From WRGT01 sp942493035 (GTDB lineage Bacteria > Spirochaetota > UBA4802 > UBA5550), in assembly GCA_942493035.1 (NCBI GenBank), contig OW818666.1, positions 3,162,001-3,226,000 of the forward strand: 64,000 nt of DNA, read 5' to 3'. The notes beneath the pieces were generated by a model. The model saw only the letters and a list, made by a program, of their open reading frames with translations, had not been told where the DNA came from and made no database searches. Both the position numbers and the translations under genes were made by a program. Shown here piece after piece: positions 7,127-14,667 of this stretch (position 1 is its first letter; each line of letters begins with the position of its first letter).

Positions 7127-8200
7127 ATGAGTAATTTAATGAACTATATAGTTAAAAACAAGGAAATTTTTATTGGTCTTGAAGATTCTAAAAAGACTTG
7201 GAAAGTATGTGTACGAAGCGGAAAAGTAACAATTCATGAGGCGAGTATGCCAGCTGAATATGAAGTACTTAAAAACTATTTTAACAACAAATTTCCGGAT
7301 TGCCTCATACATGTAATGTATGAGGCCGGATTTAGGGGATTTGGATTACACGATCAGTTGAAATCTGACGGATATGATTGTATTGTTACGCCTCCACATA
7401 CTGTAACTCAAGAGAAAACACAACGGCAGAAAAATGACCGTATAGACTGCCGGAGGCTGGCAAAGAATCTAGAAAGTGGCGATTACCATATCTGCCACGT
7501 TCCAGATCGAAAGCGCCGTGAAGACCGCCAGATATCACGTTTATATGAGCAATTACAACGCGATATAACAAGGGAATGTAACAGGATCCGAAGGGCATTG
7601 GAGTTTCACGGCTTAGACAATCAGTTTCAGGGAGGCAGTTGGTATCGAACACATTATAAAAAAGCATACGAACGTATTCCCGAGATGGATATTTCTTTAT
7701 CACTGAAATTTGACTTCAGTATTATGTTCAATGAATTGTTTCATCTCTGGGAACTTCAGAAACAGGTGCTGAAAGAAATTCATATATTGGCAAAGTCAGA
7801 AGCATACAAAGAAGATGTTGACTTGCTAAAAAGCGCACCTGGTATCGGTATTCTGACAGCAATCAGACTTGTTCTGGAGTGGGGAAGTCTTGACAGGTTT
7901 CACAATAAAGCTGAATTCTCAAGTTTTCTGGGATTGATCCCAAGTGAATATTCATCAGGTGAAACGGAACGGAAAGGTCATATTACAAAACAGGGAAATA
8001 AATTAGTACGGTCATGGCTTGTTGAGTGCGCATGGCGAGCATTGAAATATGATCCGGTACTACTGCAAATATTTAATAATGTTGTTAACAGTTCGGGAAG
8101 CAGAAAGAAAGCGATTGTTGCAGTTGCAAGAAAACTGGCTATTCGTTTACGGACTCTGTTAATTCATAGAACACCATATACGGTTGGTTTAGTTCATTGA
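7127..8200 (+). CDS. IS110-family recombinase/transposase
   Basis: This 357-residue protein has an N-terminal RuvC-like DEDD domain and a C-terminal transposase-20 domain with a catalytic serine. Visible motifs: FIGLEDSKKTW near 15-25, E66 in MYEAGFRG, D104 and D107 in KNDRIDCRRLA, then SAPGIGILTAIRLVLEWG around 236-253 and S276/S277 in IPSEYSSGE followed by KGHITKQGNKLVRSWL. The position usually aspartate in GIDVSK is glutamate here (GLEDSK), an oddity worth checking. Such enzymes form synaptic complexes with a bridge RNA and exchange strands through the serine. The frame is intact, unlike copy B. Confidence 0.94.
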   Translation: MSNLMNYIVKNKEIFIGLEDSKKTWKVCVRSGKVTIHEASMPAEYEVLKNYFNNKFPDCLIHVMYEAGFRGFGLHDQLKSDGYDCIVTPPHTVTQEKTQRQKNDRIDCRRLAKNLESGDYHICHVPDRKRREDRQISRLYEQLQRDITRECNRIRRALEFHGLDNQFQGGSWYRTHYKKAYERIPEMDISLSLKFDFSIMFNELFHLWELQKQVLKEIHILAKSEAYKEDVDLLKSAPGIGILTAIRLVLEWGSLDRFHNKAEFSSFLGLIPSEYSSGETERKGHITKQGNKLVRSWLVECAWRALKYDPVLLQIFNNVVNSSGSRKKAIVAVARKLAIRLRTLLIHRTPYTVGLVH

Positions 8201-8259
8201 TGTTTAAGGATATTATAACAAACAAGGAGCTGTACATTACAATGCTTTATTTAACAATT

Positions 8260-8383
8260 TGGTGCATGATGTCCTATCCGCTGTCCCTTCTGAGGACGTC
8301 ACAGGGTTTATCAGCACCATTAAAAGCTAAAGAATAAATAAACTGTACACAAGTACGAATAGCGGCATATAAAGCGTTTTAAT
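8260..8383 (+). ncRNA. Candidate bridge RNA (seekRNA) of the IS110 element
   Basis: Two adjacent stem-loops are visible. Loop 1: outer stem TGGTGC (8260-8265)/GCACCA (8314-8319) and apical stem GTCC/GGAC (8283-8286/8294-8297). The 5' strand contains CCTATCCGC (8273-8281) and the 3' strand ACAGGG (8301-8306), matching the two halves of the insertion target read as CCTATCCGC-CC-TGT. Loop 2: outer stem ATTAAAAGCT (8319-8328)/AGCGTTTTAAT (8373-8383, one bulge) and apical GTAC-ACAA-GTAC (8345-8356). Its strands contain TAAAC (8339-8343) and ATAGCGG (8359-8365), matching the ends of the element (TTTAC at 7020-7024, ATAGCGG at 8468-8474). This is the target-loop/donor-loop order of known bridge RNAs. 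Transcript ends are not known. Confidence 0.72.
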
Positions 8384-8655
8384 TGCAGGCTGCCTGGTTA
8401 TTAAAAAAAAGGAGCACGCTAAAAGAAAAAAATTTAAAAAAAGGTAGCACTTAAATTTGACTTTCTCATAGCGGCGGATGGGGAGGGTGATTATTTTTCT
8501 TGACTTTATTCCGCAAAATGTGACATCTATGATTCATAAAATCTGTAACAGATCAGAACTGCCGGTTCAATCCGCAAACTATGCTTTATGTGTGTATGGG
8601 AATCGAAACTGCGGTTTTCAGGAATTATATAAAATTTGAAGGGAGATTCCGTTTA

Positions 8656-9141
8656 ATGTTAAACTTTCCGAAAAAAGAACTTATTCTGTCCATGGCTCTG
8701 CTAATGGGGCTAAGCGCATGCGCTAAGATTCCGGAAGCGCCGCTTTCGCCATCGGTTAAGATTGGTATTGAAAATAAAGGCAGTGAAAAGATATTCGCTG
8801 TTAATTTCACCTGCGGGCTTAAAAACGAGAATGACAGCATTGCGTTTACCGATGTGAACGGACTCATTGAAGTAAAAAATAATTCAGGAATTACCGTACT
8901 CGCTGTTCCATTTAAATCTGCAGCTATTCTCCCTTTTGAGACCGGTATTATTCAGGAGCGGATTGAGTTCTCATCAGATCAGATTGCCCCTCTTCTTGAA
9001 CTTTTATCTATAAAAAAAGAACAGATCGAATCGGAAGAGGATCAGGGGAATAGATTTATCGAAGATGAGAATATTGTAATGAAAAAAACTGATATGAAAA
9101 AAACGGATATTATTGAACTTCTACGGAGTAAACTTAAATAA
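8656..9141 (+). CDS. Putative lipoprotein, possibly LEA-like
   Basis: Start taken at the ATG at 8656, with GGGAG 8 bp upstream; an in-frame ATG at 8581 would add 25 residues ahead of the signal sequence. The product begins MLNFPKKELILSMALLMGLSAC, with lipobox LSAC, so a 161-residue membrane-anchored lipoprotein. The body (VKIGIENKGSEKIFAVNFTC...) has the beta-rich pattern of a small LEA/WHy-type domain, followed by a charged tail with a duplicated KKTD segment. The stop overlaps the next start (TAATG), indicating an operon with the two membrane proteins that follow. Function unknown. Confidence 0.78.
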   Translation: MLNFPKKELILSMALLMGLSACAKIPEAPLSPSVKIGIENKGSEKIFAVNFTCGLKNENDSIAFTDVNGLIEVKNNSGITVLAVPFKSAAILPFETGIIQERIEFSSDQIAPLLELLSIKKEQIESEEDQGNRFIEDENIVMKKTDMKKTDIIELLRSKLK

Positions 9142-9569
9142 TGAAAAAGACAAATGACATAAAAATATATCTATCAATAATTATAGCGCCGATGGTTATT
9201 GCAGCAGTGCTTGGAAGCATATCTCTCTACTCAAAACTTGTTATTGAAAAAAAAGCTAAAATGCTCATATCAACTGAATCAACGATGAAAGAGGGATATC
9301 TTTTATTAAGAGAACCTCAGCTTTTCGGAGGATATAAATACTGGGATTCTGACGGTATGGCTGTAAAAAATTCACTAAGATATTTTGACAGTAAAATCTT
9401 TAACGGCGGAGAGATTAAGCCTGATGAGAAGATTTATCTGCAGCTCATTTTAAATAGAAGAGAATCGGGATCCGAGCTTGGTATTAAAAGTGCAGTTTTC
9501 CTTCTTATTATCTCTTTTACCGGCTTTATAGCATTTCTGATCGAAAGAAAAAATGTAAAAAATATCTGA
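9141..9569 (+). CDS. Small bitopic membrane protein, unknown
   Basis: A 142-residue protein with one transmembrane helix near residues 9-31 (IYLSIIIAPMVIAAVLGSISL) and a second near 118-135, separated by a roughly 85-residue extracytoplasmic domain. No family recognised. It is coupled to the preceding lipoprotein through TAATG and lies 20 bp ahead of the next gene, suggesting that the three products act together at the inner membrane. Confidence 0.75.
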   Translation: MKKTNDIKIYLSIIIAPMVIAAVLGSISLYSKLVIEKKAKMLISTESTMKEGYLLLREPQLFGGYKYWDSDGMAVKNSLRYFDSKIFNGGEIKPDEKIYLQLILNRRESGSELGIKSAVFLLIISFTGFIAFLIERKNVKNI

Positions 9570-9589
9570 CTCCGGTGCGGGGATAAATC

Positions 9590-10114
9590 ATGAATTTATT
9601 TTTTTTCAAAGATACTCTAAAAAAAACATCCGGAATAATTGTAATATCTGCCGGATCTCTTCTGCTCTTTGTAGCGATATTCGGGGTTGTTACCGGCTAT
9701 GACAAAGGTATAAAAGAGGATGTAAATATCGGTTATATAATCGGCGGGCTATCTTTGGCAGTAATTATTCCAGGGATAAAACTTTATTTGTCCGGAGTTA
9801 AACTTTCAAAGCTGGAAGAAAAGTTAAGACAGCTTGCTGCTCTGATCAAAACATACAGAAGAATCACTTTAACTGAAATTGCAAAAAAATTCAGCATTTC
9901 AGAAGCTGAAGCTGAAAAACTTCTGAACACCGCAATTGACCTTAATCTTATAAACGGGCATATGGACAGAACAACTAATGAATTTTTTATCTCTGAATCG
10001 CTCGATGAGATAAAAAAGATATCATTCTGTCCCAACTGCGGCTCTTCCCTGAGCCAGGTTATCCATAAAGGTGAAACCGGGAAGTGTCCATCCTGCGGAA
10101 GCTTCTTTAACTGA
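9590..10114 (+). CDS. Membrane protein with winged-helix and zinc-ribbon domains
   Basis: 174 residues. Two transmembrane helices lie at about 17-38 and 50-66. A cytoplasmic helix-turn-helix/winged-helix part follows (LAALIKTYRRITLTEIAKKF, then ISEAEAEKLLNTAIDLNLI), similar in style to PCI-like winged helices. It ends in a zinc ribbon with two CPxCG knuckles, CPNCGSS and CPSCGSF. A soluble binding module tethered at the membrane suggests a regulator or scaffold; the ligand is unknown. Last gene of the three-gene operon starting at 8656. Confidence 0.75.
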   Translation: MNLFFFKDTLKKTSGIIVISAGSLLLFVAIFGVVTGYDKGIKEDVNIGYIIGGLSLAVIIPGIKLYLSGVKLSKLEEKLRQLAALIKTYRRITLTEIAKKFSISEAEAEKLLNTAIDLNLINGHMDRTTNEFFISESLDEIKKISFCPNCGSSLSQVIHKGETGKCPSCGSFFN

Positions 10115-10240
10115 TATCCTGCAATATTTTCATCATCCCATTAAGCTGATCATTACCCGAATCCCTCCGTTGATGCGAAGAAAAAATTTATCACCAGTAA
10201 ATAATCAGAAACCTTTGCTGGCAGTAAATTGTTTTTCCAC

Positions 10241-10305
10241 TGCAAAACGCTTCGCAATGTGCAAGAAATCAGGGAATGGGCGGCTTCGGTAATCACACCA
10301 TTCCC
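10241..10305. repeat. Hairpin repeat in the 10115-10445 intergenic region
   Basis: This 331-bp gap has no convincing gene. It holds a CGC-TTC-GCA mini-hairpin in the context AACGCTTCGCAATGTGCAA (10246-10264), nearly the same as 45829-45847. It also holds an 8-bp inverted repeat GGGAATGG (10272-10279)/CCATTCCC (10298-10305). These belong in style to the interspersed short-palindrome family. The rest is AT-rich leader for the gene at 10446. Confidence 0.65.
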
Positions 10306-10445
10306 GGTGAATGACAAGCAGAACAGCACCTGAAAATAAATCGCCGTGCCAATTGTTAACTGTAATAAAAAGATAAATTATTTGACTTTTACTGTGAACA
10401 TGATATATGATCATTATAAAATAAGCTGGAAGATTTAAATAAAAA

Positions 10446-11546
10446 ATGAAAAAACGAATACTCCTTATCGATGACGAAGCGCCTGTAAGAGATTTCATGA
10501 AAAAGATTCTTATAAGGACAGGATATCTTGTTTTTACTGCATCTGACGGAAAAGAAGCTATAGATATGCTTGAAACTCTCTATGTTGATCTCATCATACT
10601 GGATATGCATATGCCGAACATGAACGGTCTGGACGTGCTGCGGCATATCCGGAAACATGAGCTCACCAATAAACCGGTGCTGATGGTTTCGGGATACCAC
10701 GACGCCGACCTGAGAATCGAAAGCTACAGGCTTGGAGCTTACGATTTTATCACAAAACCTGAGCAGACAGAAGTTATGCTCAAGAGAATTGAAAACGGTA
10801 TTAAAATCGGAGAAATTCTCGACTTCAATGAGTTTATGAAAGTTGAACTTTTTATGGCAAAAAAACTTCAGAAATATATCTTCCCGGAACCTGAATATAT
10901 TTCTGACGATATTGACATATATTCCTGGAATCTCCCTCTCTCGGATATCGGAGGGGATCTGTACGATTACATTCATTTTAGGAATGACAGCATCCTTATC
11001 TTTGTTGCCGATGTTTCAGGACACAGTATATCAGCTTCAATGTTTACCGCCATTGTAAAGATGGTTTTCCGGAACGCCATTAAAAACACTGAAGATCCCG
11101 GCGATATTATGACTATTGTCAATCACGAACTCTCGGCAAATCTCCCGGTTGAATCCTTTGTTACCATGTTCTGCTGCCTTATTGACAGCAGAACCGGCGA
11201 TATCAAATATTCGAATGCAGGACATCCAAAGCCACGCATTATCGGTAAAAATCACGACCTTGAGCTTGAAGAGAATGATCCTTTTCTTGGTCCGATTAAA
11301 GATATGAAATATTCCACTTTCAGTGCAAAGCTTGAAAAAGATGAAAGTCTGTTTATATACACCGATGGTCTTCTTGATATTATTGATGATGAATATCACC
11401 AGGTGGATCTTGAGAGATTTGCAGACAAGCTTACCGGAAAGGATTTTATTGATAGGGAAATATTCAATGAACTTACCGCATATATATCCAACGAAAAACT
11501 GATACGCTCCGATGACTGCACCGTAATGGTTATACGGAAAAAATAG
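10446..11546 (+). CDS. Receiver-SpoIIE (RsbU-like) PP2C phosphatase
   Basis: 366 residues. Residues 1-120 form a response-regulator receiver with the acidic pair DD near residue 9-10, phospho-acceptor D53 (LIILDMHMP) and K104 (FITKPE). From about residue 155 a SpoIIE/PP2C serine phosphatase follows with the metal-binding motifs DIGGDLYD and FVADVSGHSISA and a later FIYTDGLLDI. Such proteins dephosphorylate an anti-sigma-factor antagonist or similar partner when the receiver is phosphorylated, the output of partner-switching stress control. No antagonist or kinase is adjacent. The stop codon shares a base with the GTG start of the next gene. Confidence 0.92.
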   Translation: MKKRILLIDDEAPVRDFMKKILIRTGYLVFTASDGKEAIDMLETLYVDLIILDMHMPNMNGLDVLRHIRKHELTNKPVLMVSGYHDADLRIESYRLGAYDFITKPEQTEVMLKRIENGIKIGEILDFNEFMKVELFMAKKLQKYIFPEPEYISDDIDIYSWNLPLSDIGGDLYDYIHFRNDSILIFVADVSGHSISASMFTAIVKMVFRNAIKNTEDPGDIMTIVNHELSANLPVESFVTMFCCLIDSRTGDIKYSNAGHPKPRIIGKNHDLELEENDPFLGPIKDMKYSTFSAKLEKDESLFIYTDGLLDIIDDEYHQVDLERFADKLTGKDFIDREIFNELTAYISNEKLIRSDDCTVMVIRKK

Positions 11547-12022
11547 TGAGTCTCAAGATTGTTGTTGTTTCAGATACTCACGGCAGCACAGATCTGCTCG
11601 ATAAAGTAATCACAGAATGTTCCCCTTTTGACATTATAATTCATTGCGGCGACGGAGTAAAAGATATATGCAGCGCAGATGTTCCGGATAAAAGTATTGT
11701 TATGAAAGTGCTTGGCAATACGGATATATATTCAGGATGCGAAGCGGACACTATTCTTACTGAAGAGATTTCGGACAGAAGAGTAATGGTTACTCATGGC
11801 CATCAGTTTAATGTCAAAGGCGGATTTTCAGAGCTTGTAAGAATAGCGGAAAGATTTAAAGCAAATGTTGTACTCTTTGGTCATACTCATGAACAGATGA
11901 TTCGCAAAGGGGATCCGCTGCTGTTTAATCCGAGAAACCTTTCAGGAGGGAATTACGGAATAATTCACACCTCAGACGATAAAGAGTGGATGTTTGAGCA
12001 CAGAAAAATCAGGAAGGGATAA
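11546..12022 (+). CDS. YfcE/MJ0936-type metallophosphoesterase
   Basis: A 158-residue calcineurin-like phosphodiesterase. Metal-binding motifs appear in order: SDTHG near the N-terminus, HCGDG, GNTD, a THGH and the final FGHTH. This family hydrolyses phosphodiesters such as bis-pNPP and possibly 2',3'-cAMP; the natural substrate is unknown. It begins with GTG overlapping the stop of the preceding phosphatase gene by one base, so the two are co-transcribed and coupled. Cytoplasmic; no signal peptide. Confidence 0.9.
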   Translation: MSLKIVVVSDTHGSTDLLDKVITECSPFDIIIHCGDGVKDICSADVPDKSIVMKVLGNTDIYSGCEADTILTEEISDRRVMVTHGHQFNVKGGFSELVRIAERFKANVVLFGHTHEQMIRKGDPLLFNPRNLSGGNYGIIHTSDDKEWMFEHRKIRKG

Positions 12023-12042
12023 ATAATACATCGTTGTAATAC

Positions 12043-12075
12043 ATAGATCTGCCGCGTTTTACACGACAGATCTAT
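12043..12075. terminator. Hairpin between convergent genes
   Basis: ATAGATCTG (12043-12051) and CAGATCTAT (12067-12075) form a 9-bp stem with a 15-nt loop between the stop codons of the phosphoesterase (plus strand) and the lipoprotein (minus strand). Only a short T tract follows on the plus strand, so termination strength is uncertain. Confidence 0.55.
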
Positions 12076-12085
12076 CCGTTTTAAA

Positions 12086-12361
12086 TTACTTCTGCTTTTT
12101 AAGGGTTACTTCACCGAGTTTTTCCTGAAGTTCCGGATCTTTCTGAACTTTATCATAAAACTCTTTATACTGCGCGTATGTATAACCATATTTTGCAGTA
12201 ACAGTTTCCACTCTTGCAGGATCGAGTTCCGGATCAGGAATCTCTATTTCACTCTCTATTTTAGCATAATCTTCTATTGTCATTGTTTTGTTTTTTGAAC
12301 CGCACCCTGCCGCAAGAGAGAGCGCAATTGCTAAAACCAGTAATAAATTCCAGAAACGCAT
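12086..12361 (-). CDS. Small putative lipoprotein
   Basis: 91 residues with a signal peptide ending in the lipobox LAAGC (MRFWNLLLVLAIALSLAAGC). A short acidic, tyrosine-containing helical domain follows (PELDPARVETVTAKYGYTY...). No family recognised. It lies 137 bp downstream of the penicillin-acylase gene start-to-stop direction end and has its own AGGAGG ribosome-binding site. Confidence 0.75.
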   Translation of the reverse strand: MRFWNLLLVLAIALSLAAGCGSKNKTMTIEDYAKIESEIEIPDPELDPARVETVTAKYGYTYAQYKEFYDKVQKDPELQEKLGEVTLKKQK

Positions 12362-12498
12362 AATTCCTCCTAAAACTTCTTTTTGTATCCGCAGTAAATC
12401 CGCGGCAAATTTAAAAAGGGGTTAACCCCTATATCCAGTTGAATAAAAAATCTAACTTGTTTTAAAATAAGACATTTTCGTGAACTGTCAAGAATAAA

Positions 12499-14667
12499 TC
12501 ATGAGAGTTTTTTATATATCCCGTGAAGCCAGTCACTGTTGTTATTCTTATACCATTTTGAAAATGGACGGTCACAGTTTCCCCCGGTTGTATTTGTATG
12601 AAGATATTCATCGGCCATATCGGCAATGATTCTGCATGACGGGCTGAATGTAGTTGTGCGCCCTGCTGATTTGAATATCTGCCCCTGAGTTACTGTAGCC
12701 CTGCTGCCGGGAAGCTCCACCGGTCCGTAATCGAATCCGAAAAAAGATGGTATTTTGTCAGCAAACAGAAGATGTTTAAAATATATTTTTCTGGTTTTTC
12801 CATATTCCGGGGATTTCTTTTTTAATCCTTCAGTGATTATACTTCTAAGGAGATCATCCCTTGATCCGAATTTAAACCAGCAGGATTTTTTGTTCAGCAG
12901 AATATTATCAAAATTCCCGTAGTAATCATTAAAGATACTTGTTTCAGTGAAGAGATATTTTACCGTATCTCTTCCAAATCCGTAATCACCGAAAACAGTT
13001 TCGATCATTGTTCTGTAGACATTTTCAAAGAGTGTTGCACCAACGGAATCAGATTTGTAATGAAGGTCCCACTCCTTCAGAATTTTCCCTTTTTTAGTAT
13101 CGGTAATCAGCGGGAGAATTATTTTCATCAGCTTCTCGGCCTGAATGGAATAGAGATCGTAATGAATCTCCTTCATGTATTCGGTGCCGACTTTTTTTCT
13201 TTTTTTCAGCAGATGTTCAATCCTCTCGGCCCGGTATGAAGCCATTGCAAGATTGATAGGACTTGATGTCCCAAGATGATTCAGGTCCTGGTTTGCTGTT
13301 ACGATTATCCCCTCTTTAGGATTATAAAGCGAAGGGAGCCTGTTCTTTGAAACATATCCCCTGCTGTTATATTTTCTATCCCATGCGGGGAGAGGTAAAA
13401 GTCCGCTTACACCCGATGGACGGTTAAATAGCCTGCCGCTCATCTGATAACCGATATTTCCGCCGGTATCGGCCATAACAAAGTTAAATGATGCTGAATC
13501 GAGCTCCCGATAGTGCCTCATCCCCTCTCTTACTGTTTTTGCTTTCATAACATTATATATTCCATTGAGTTCCTGAGCGCCGCACTCTTTATCTGCCGAC
13601 CACTGACGTATAAGATAAAATCCATCGACGAATGGATCGCCCTCAAGTATTCCCAGCTCATTTTCATAAAAATCGACTTTAATCTCTTCACCTTTTTTTG
13701 TCTTTATCACTTCACGACGTACATCAAAAAGATGCCACGTATTTCCACGTCTGTATTTCCCGGCTCTGCACTCTTCGATGCGGAAATCTATCATATCCAT
13801 AAATGAATATGTCGGTGAGAATGCAAGATTACGGTTTCGGCCGATTACAATACAAGGAGTACCGGGGAGCGCGTATCCGATGAGAGTATCATCAGGCAGC
13901 CTTATGATTACCTCGTGCCAGATTGCAGGCATACGGTTTACTTCAAGATGAGGATCTCCGCAGAGTATGGGCATTCCGCTTTCGGTGAGTCTTCCGGATA
14001 CGGCCCAGTTATTGCTTCCGATAAATCTGGGGATTCTGGAGAGCCACTGAACAGCCCCCGGAATCATGGGCGGGTTAAGCTTTATTTTCTTTAAAAGTTC
14101 AACATCTATCTCATCAGTGAGATAAGGGAAAAGTTCCCGGATTCTTTTTTCATCTATATTATTCTGCACCATCTGAACAATGAGTTTTTCCATATTCCCC
14201 TGTACATCGGTTAATCCGAAGTATGTGAATACTTTTGCCAGCATCATTGTATCTTCCATTTTCCATGGTTCCGGCGTGCATTTAAGAAATTTAAGTTCAA
14301 AGACAGTCCCGCTCTCGTCAATACAGCTGTTTACGCCAGCGGAGTAGAACTCGATTGATTCACGAACACCTCTATCCAGAAGTTTTTTCTGTCCGGCTAT
14401 ATCGGGGTAGAGATTAAGTGATCTTATATATTTATCGGCTTCTATCAGCTCATCAGATGCGGCTATCTTTTCAGAGGCACGGCCTTCGAGTATTATTTTT
14501 GTTATCATCATCTGAAGCTGTCTGTCATTCGCATGAACCCATCCCAAAGCAAATGAAGCATCGTTGAATGACATGGCGGTTATTTCAGGTATACCGTGTT
14601 CGTTCCGTTTTATTTCAATTATTCCATTTTCACCTTTGAGAGTAACCATGTTATCTTTTAGTATCAT
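12499..14667 (-). CDS. Penicillin-acylase-family Ntn hydrolase
   Basis: The 722-residue protein resembles the penicillin amidase family of amidohydrolases. The N-terminal part (HGIPEITAMSFNDASFALGW) is the family's alpha-chain opening. The autoproteolytic linker ends at G217-S218 in RFIGSNNWAVSG; S218 would be the N-terminal nucleophile of the beta chain. The oxyanion/substrate region GDPHLEVNRMPAIWHE follows. No signal peptide is seen, unlike most periplasmic members, so location is uncertain. Substrate could be an acylated amino compound such as an N-acyl homoserine lactone or peptide; not determinable. The start overlaps the upstream gene by 17 bp, indicating coupling. Confidence 0.88.
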   Translation of the reverse strand: MILKDNMVTLKGENGIIEIKRNEHGIPEITAMSFNDASFALGWVHANDRQLQMMITKIILEGRASEKIAASDELIEADKYIRSLNLYPDIAGQKKLLDRGVRESIEFYSAGVNSCIDESGTVFELKFLKCTPEPWKMEDTMMLAKVFTYFGLTDVQGNMEKLIVQMVQNNIDEKRIRELFPYLTDEIDVELLKKIKLNPPMIPGAVQWLSRIPRFIGSNNWAVSGRLTESGMPILCGDPHLEVNRMPAIWHEVIIRLPDDTLIGYALPGTPCIVIGRNRNLAFSPTYSFMDMIDFRIEECRAGKYRRGNTWHLFDVRREVIKTKKGEEIKVDFYENELGILEGDPFVDGFYLIRQWSADKECGAQELNGIYNVMKAKTVREGMRHYRELDSASFNFVMADTGGNIGYQMSGRLFNRPSGVSGLLPLPAWDRKYNSRGYVSKNRLPSLYNPKEGIIVTANQDLNHLGTSSPINLAMASYRAERIEHLLKKRKKVGTEYMKEIHYDLYSIQAEKLMKIILPLITDTKKGKILKEWDLHYKSDSVGATLFENVYRTMIETVFGDYGFGRDTVKYLFTETSIFNDYYGNFDNILLNKKSCWFKFGSRDDLLRSIITEGLKKKSPEYGKTRKIYFKHLLFADKIPSFFGFDYGPVELPGSRATVTQGQIFKSAGRTTTFSPSCRIIADMADEYLHTNTTGGNCDRPFSKWYKNNNSDWLHGIYKKLS

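Larger units (their letters stand above)
7017..8479 (+). mobile_element. IS110-family element, intact copy A (IS1111-like layout)
   Basis: Comparison with the inverted copy at 29011-30474 fixes the shared unit at about 1.46 kb. Comparison with empty repeat ends (1923-1943 and 32341-32365) shows that it entered GACAGGGCGGATGGGG within the GGG, with no evident target duplication. The left non-coding end is about 110 bp and the right end about 279 bp. A long right end and subterminal CTATG/CATAG inverted repeats fit the IS1111 group, whose guide RNA is encoded downstream of the transposase. Exact ends are ambiguous by 1-3 bases because of repeated G residues. Confidence 0.9.
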
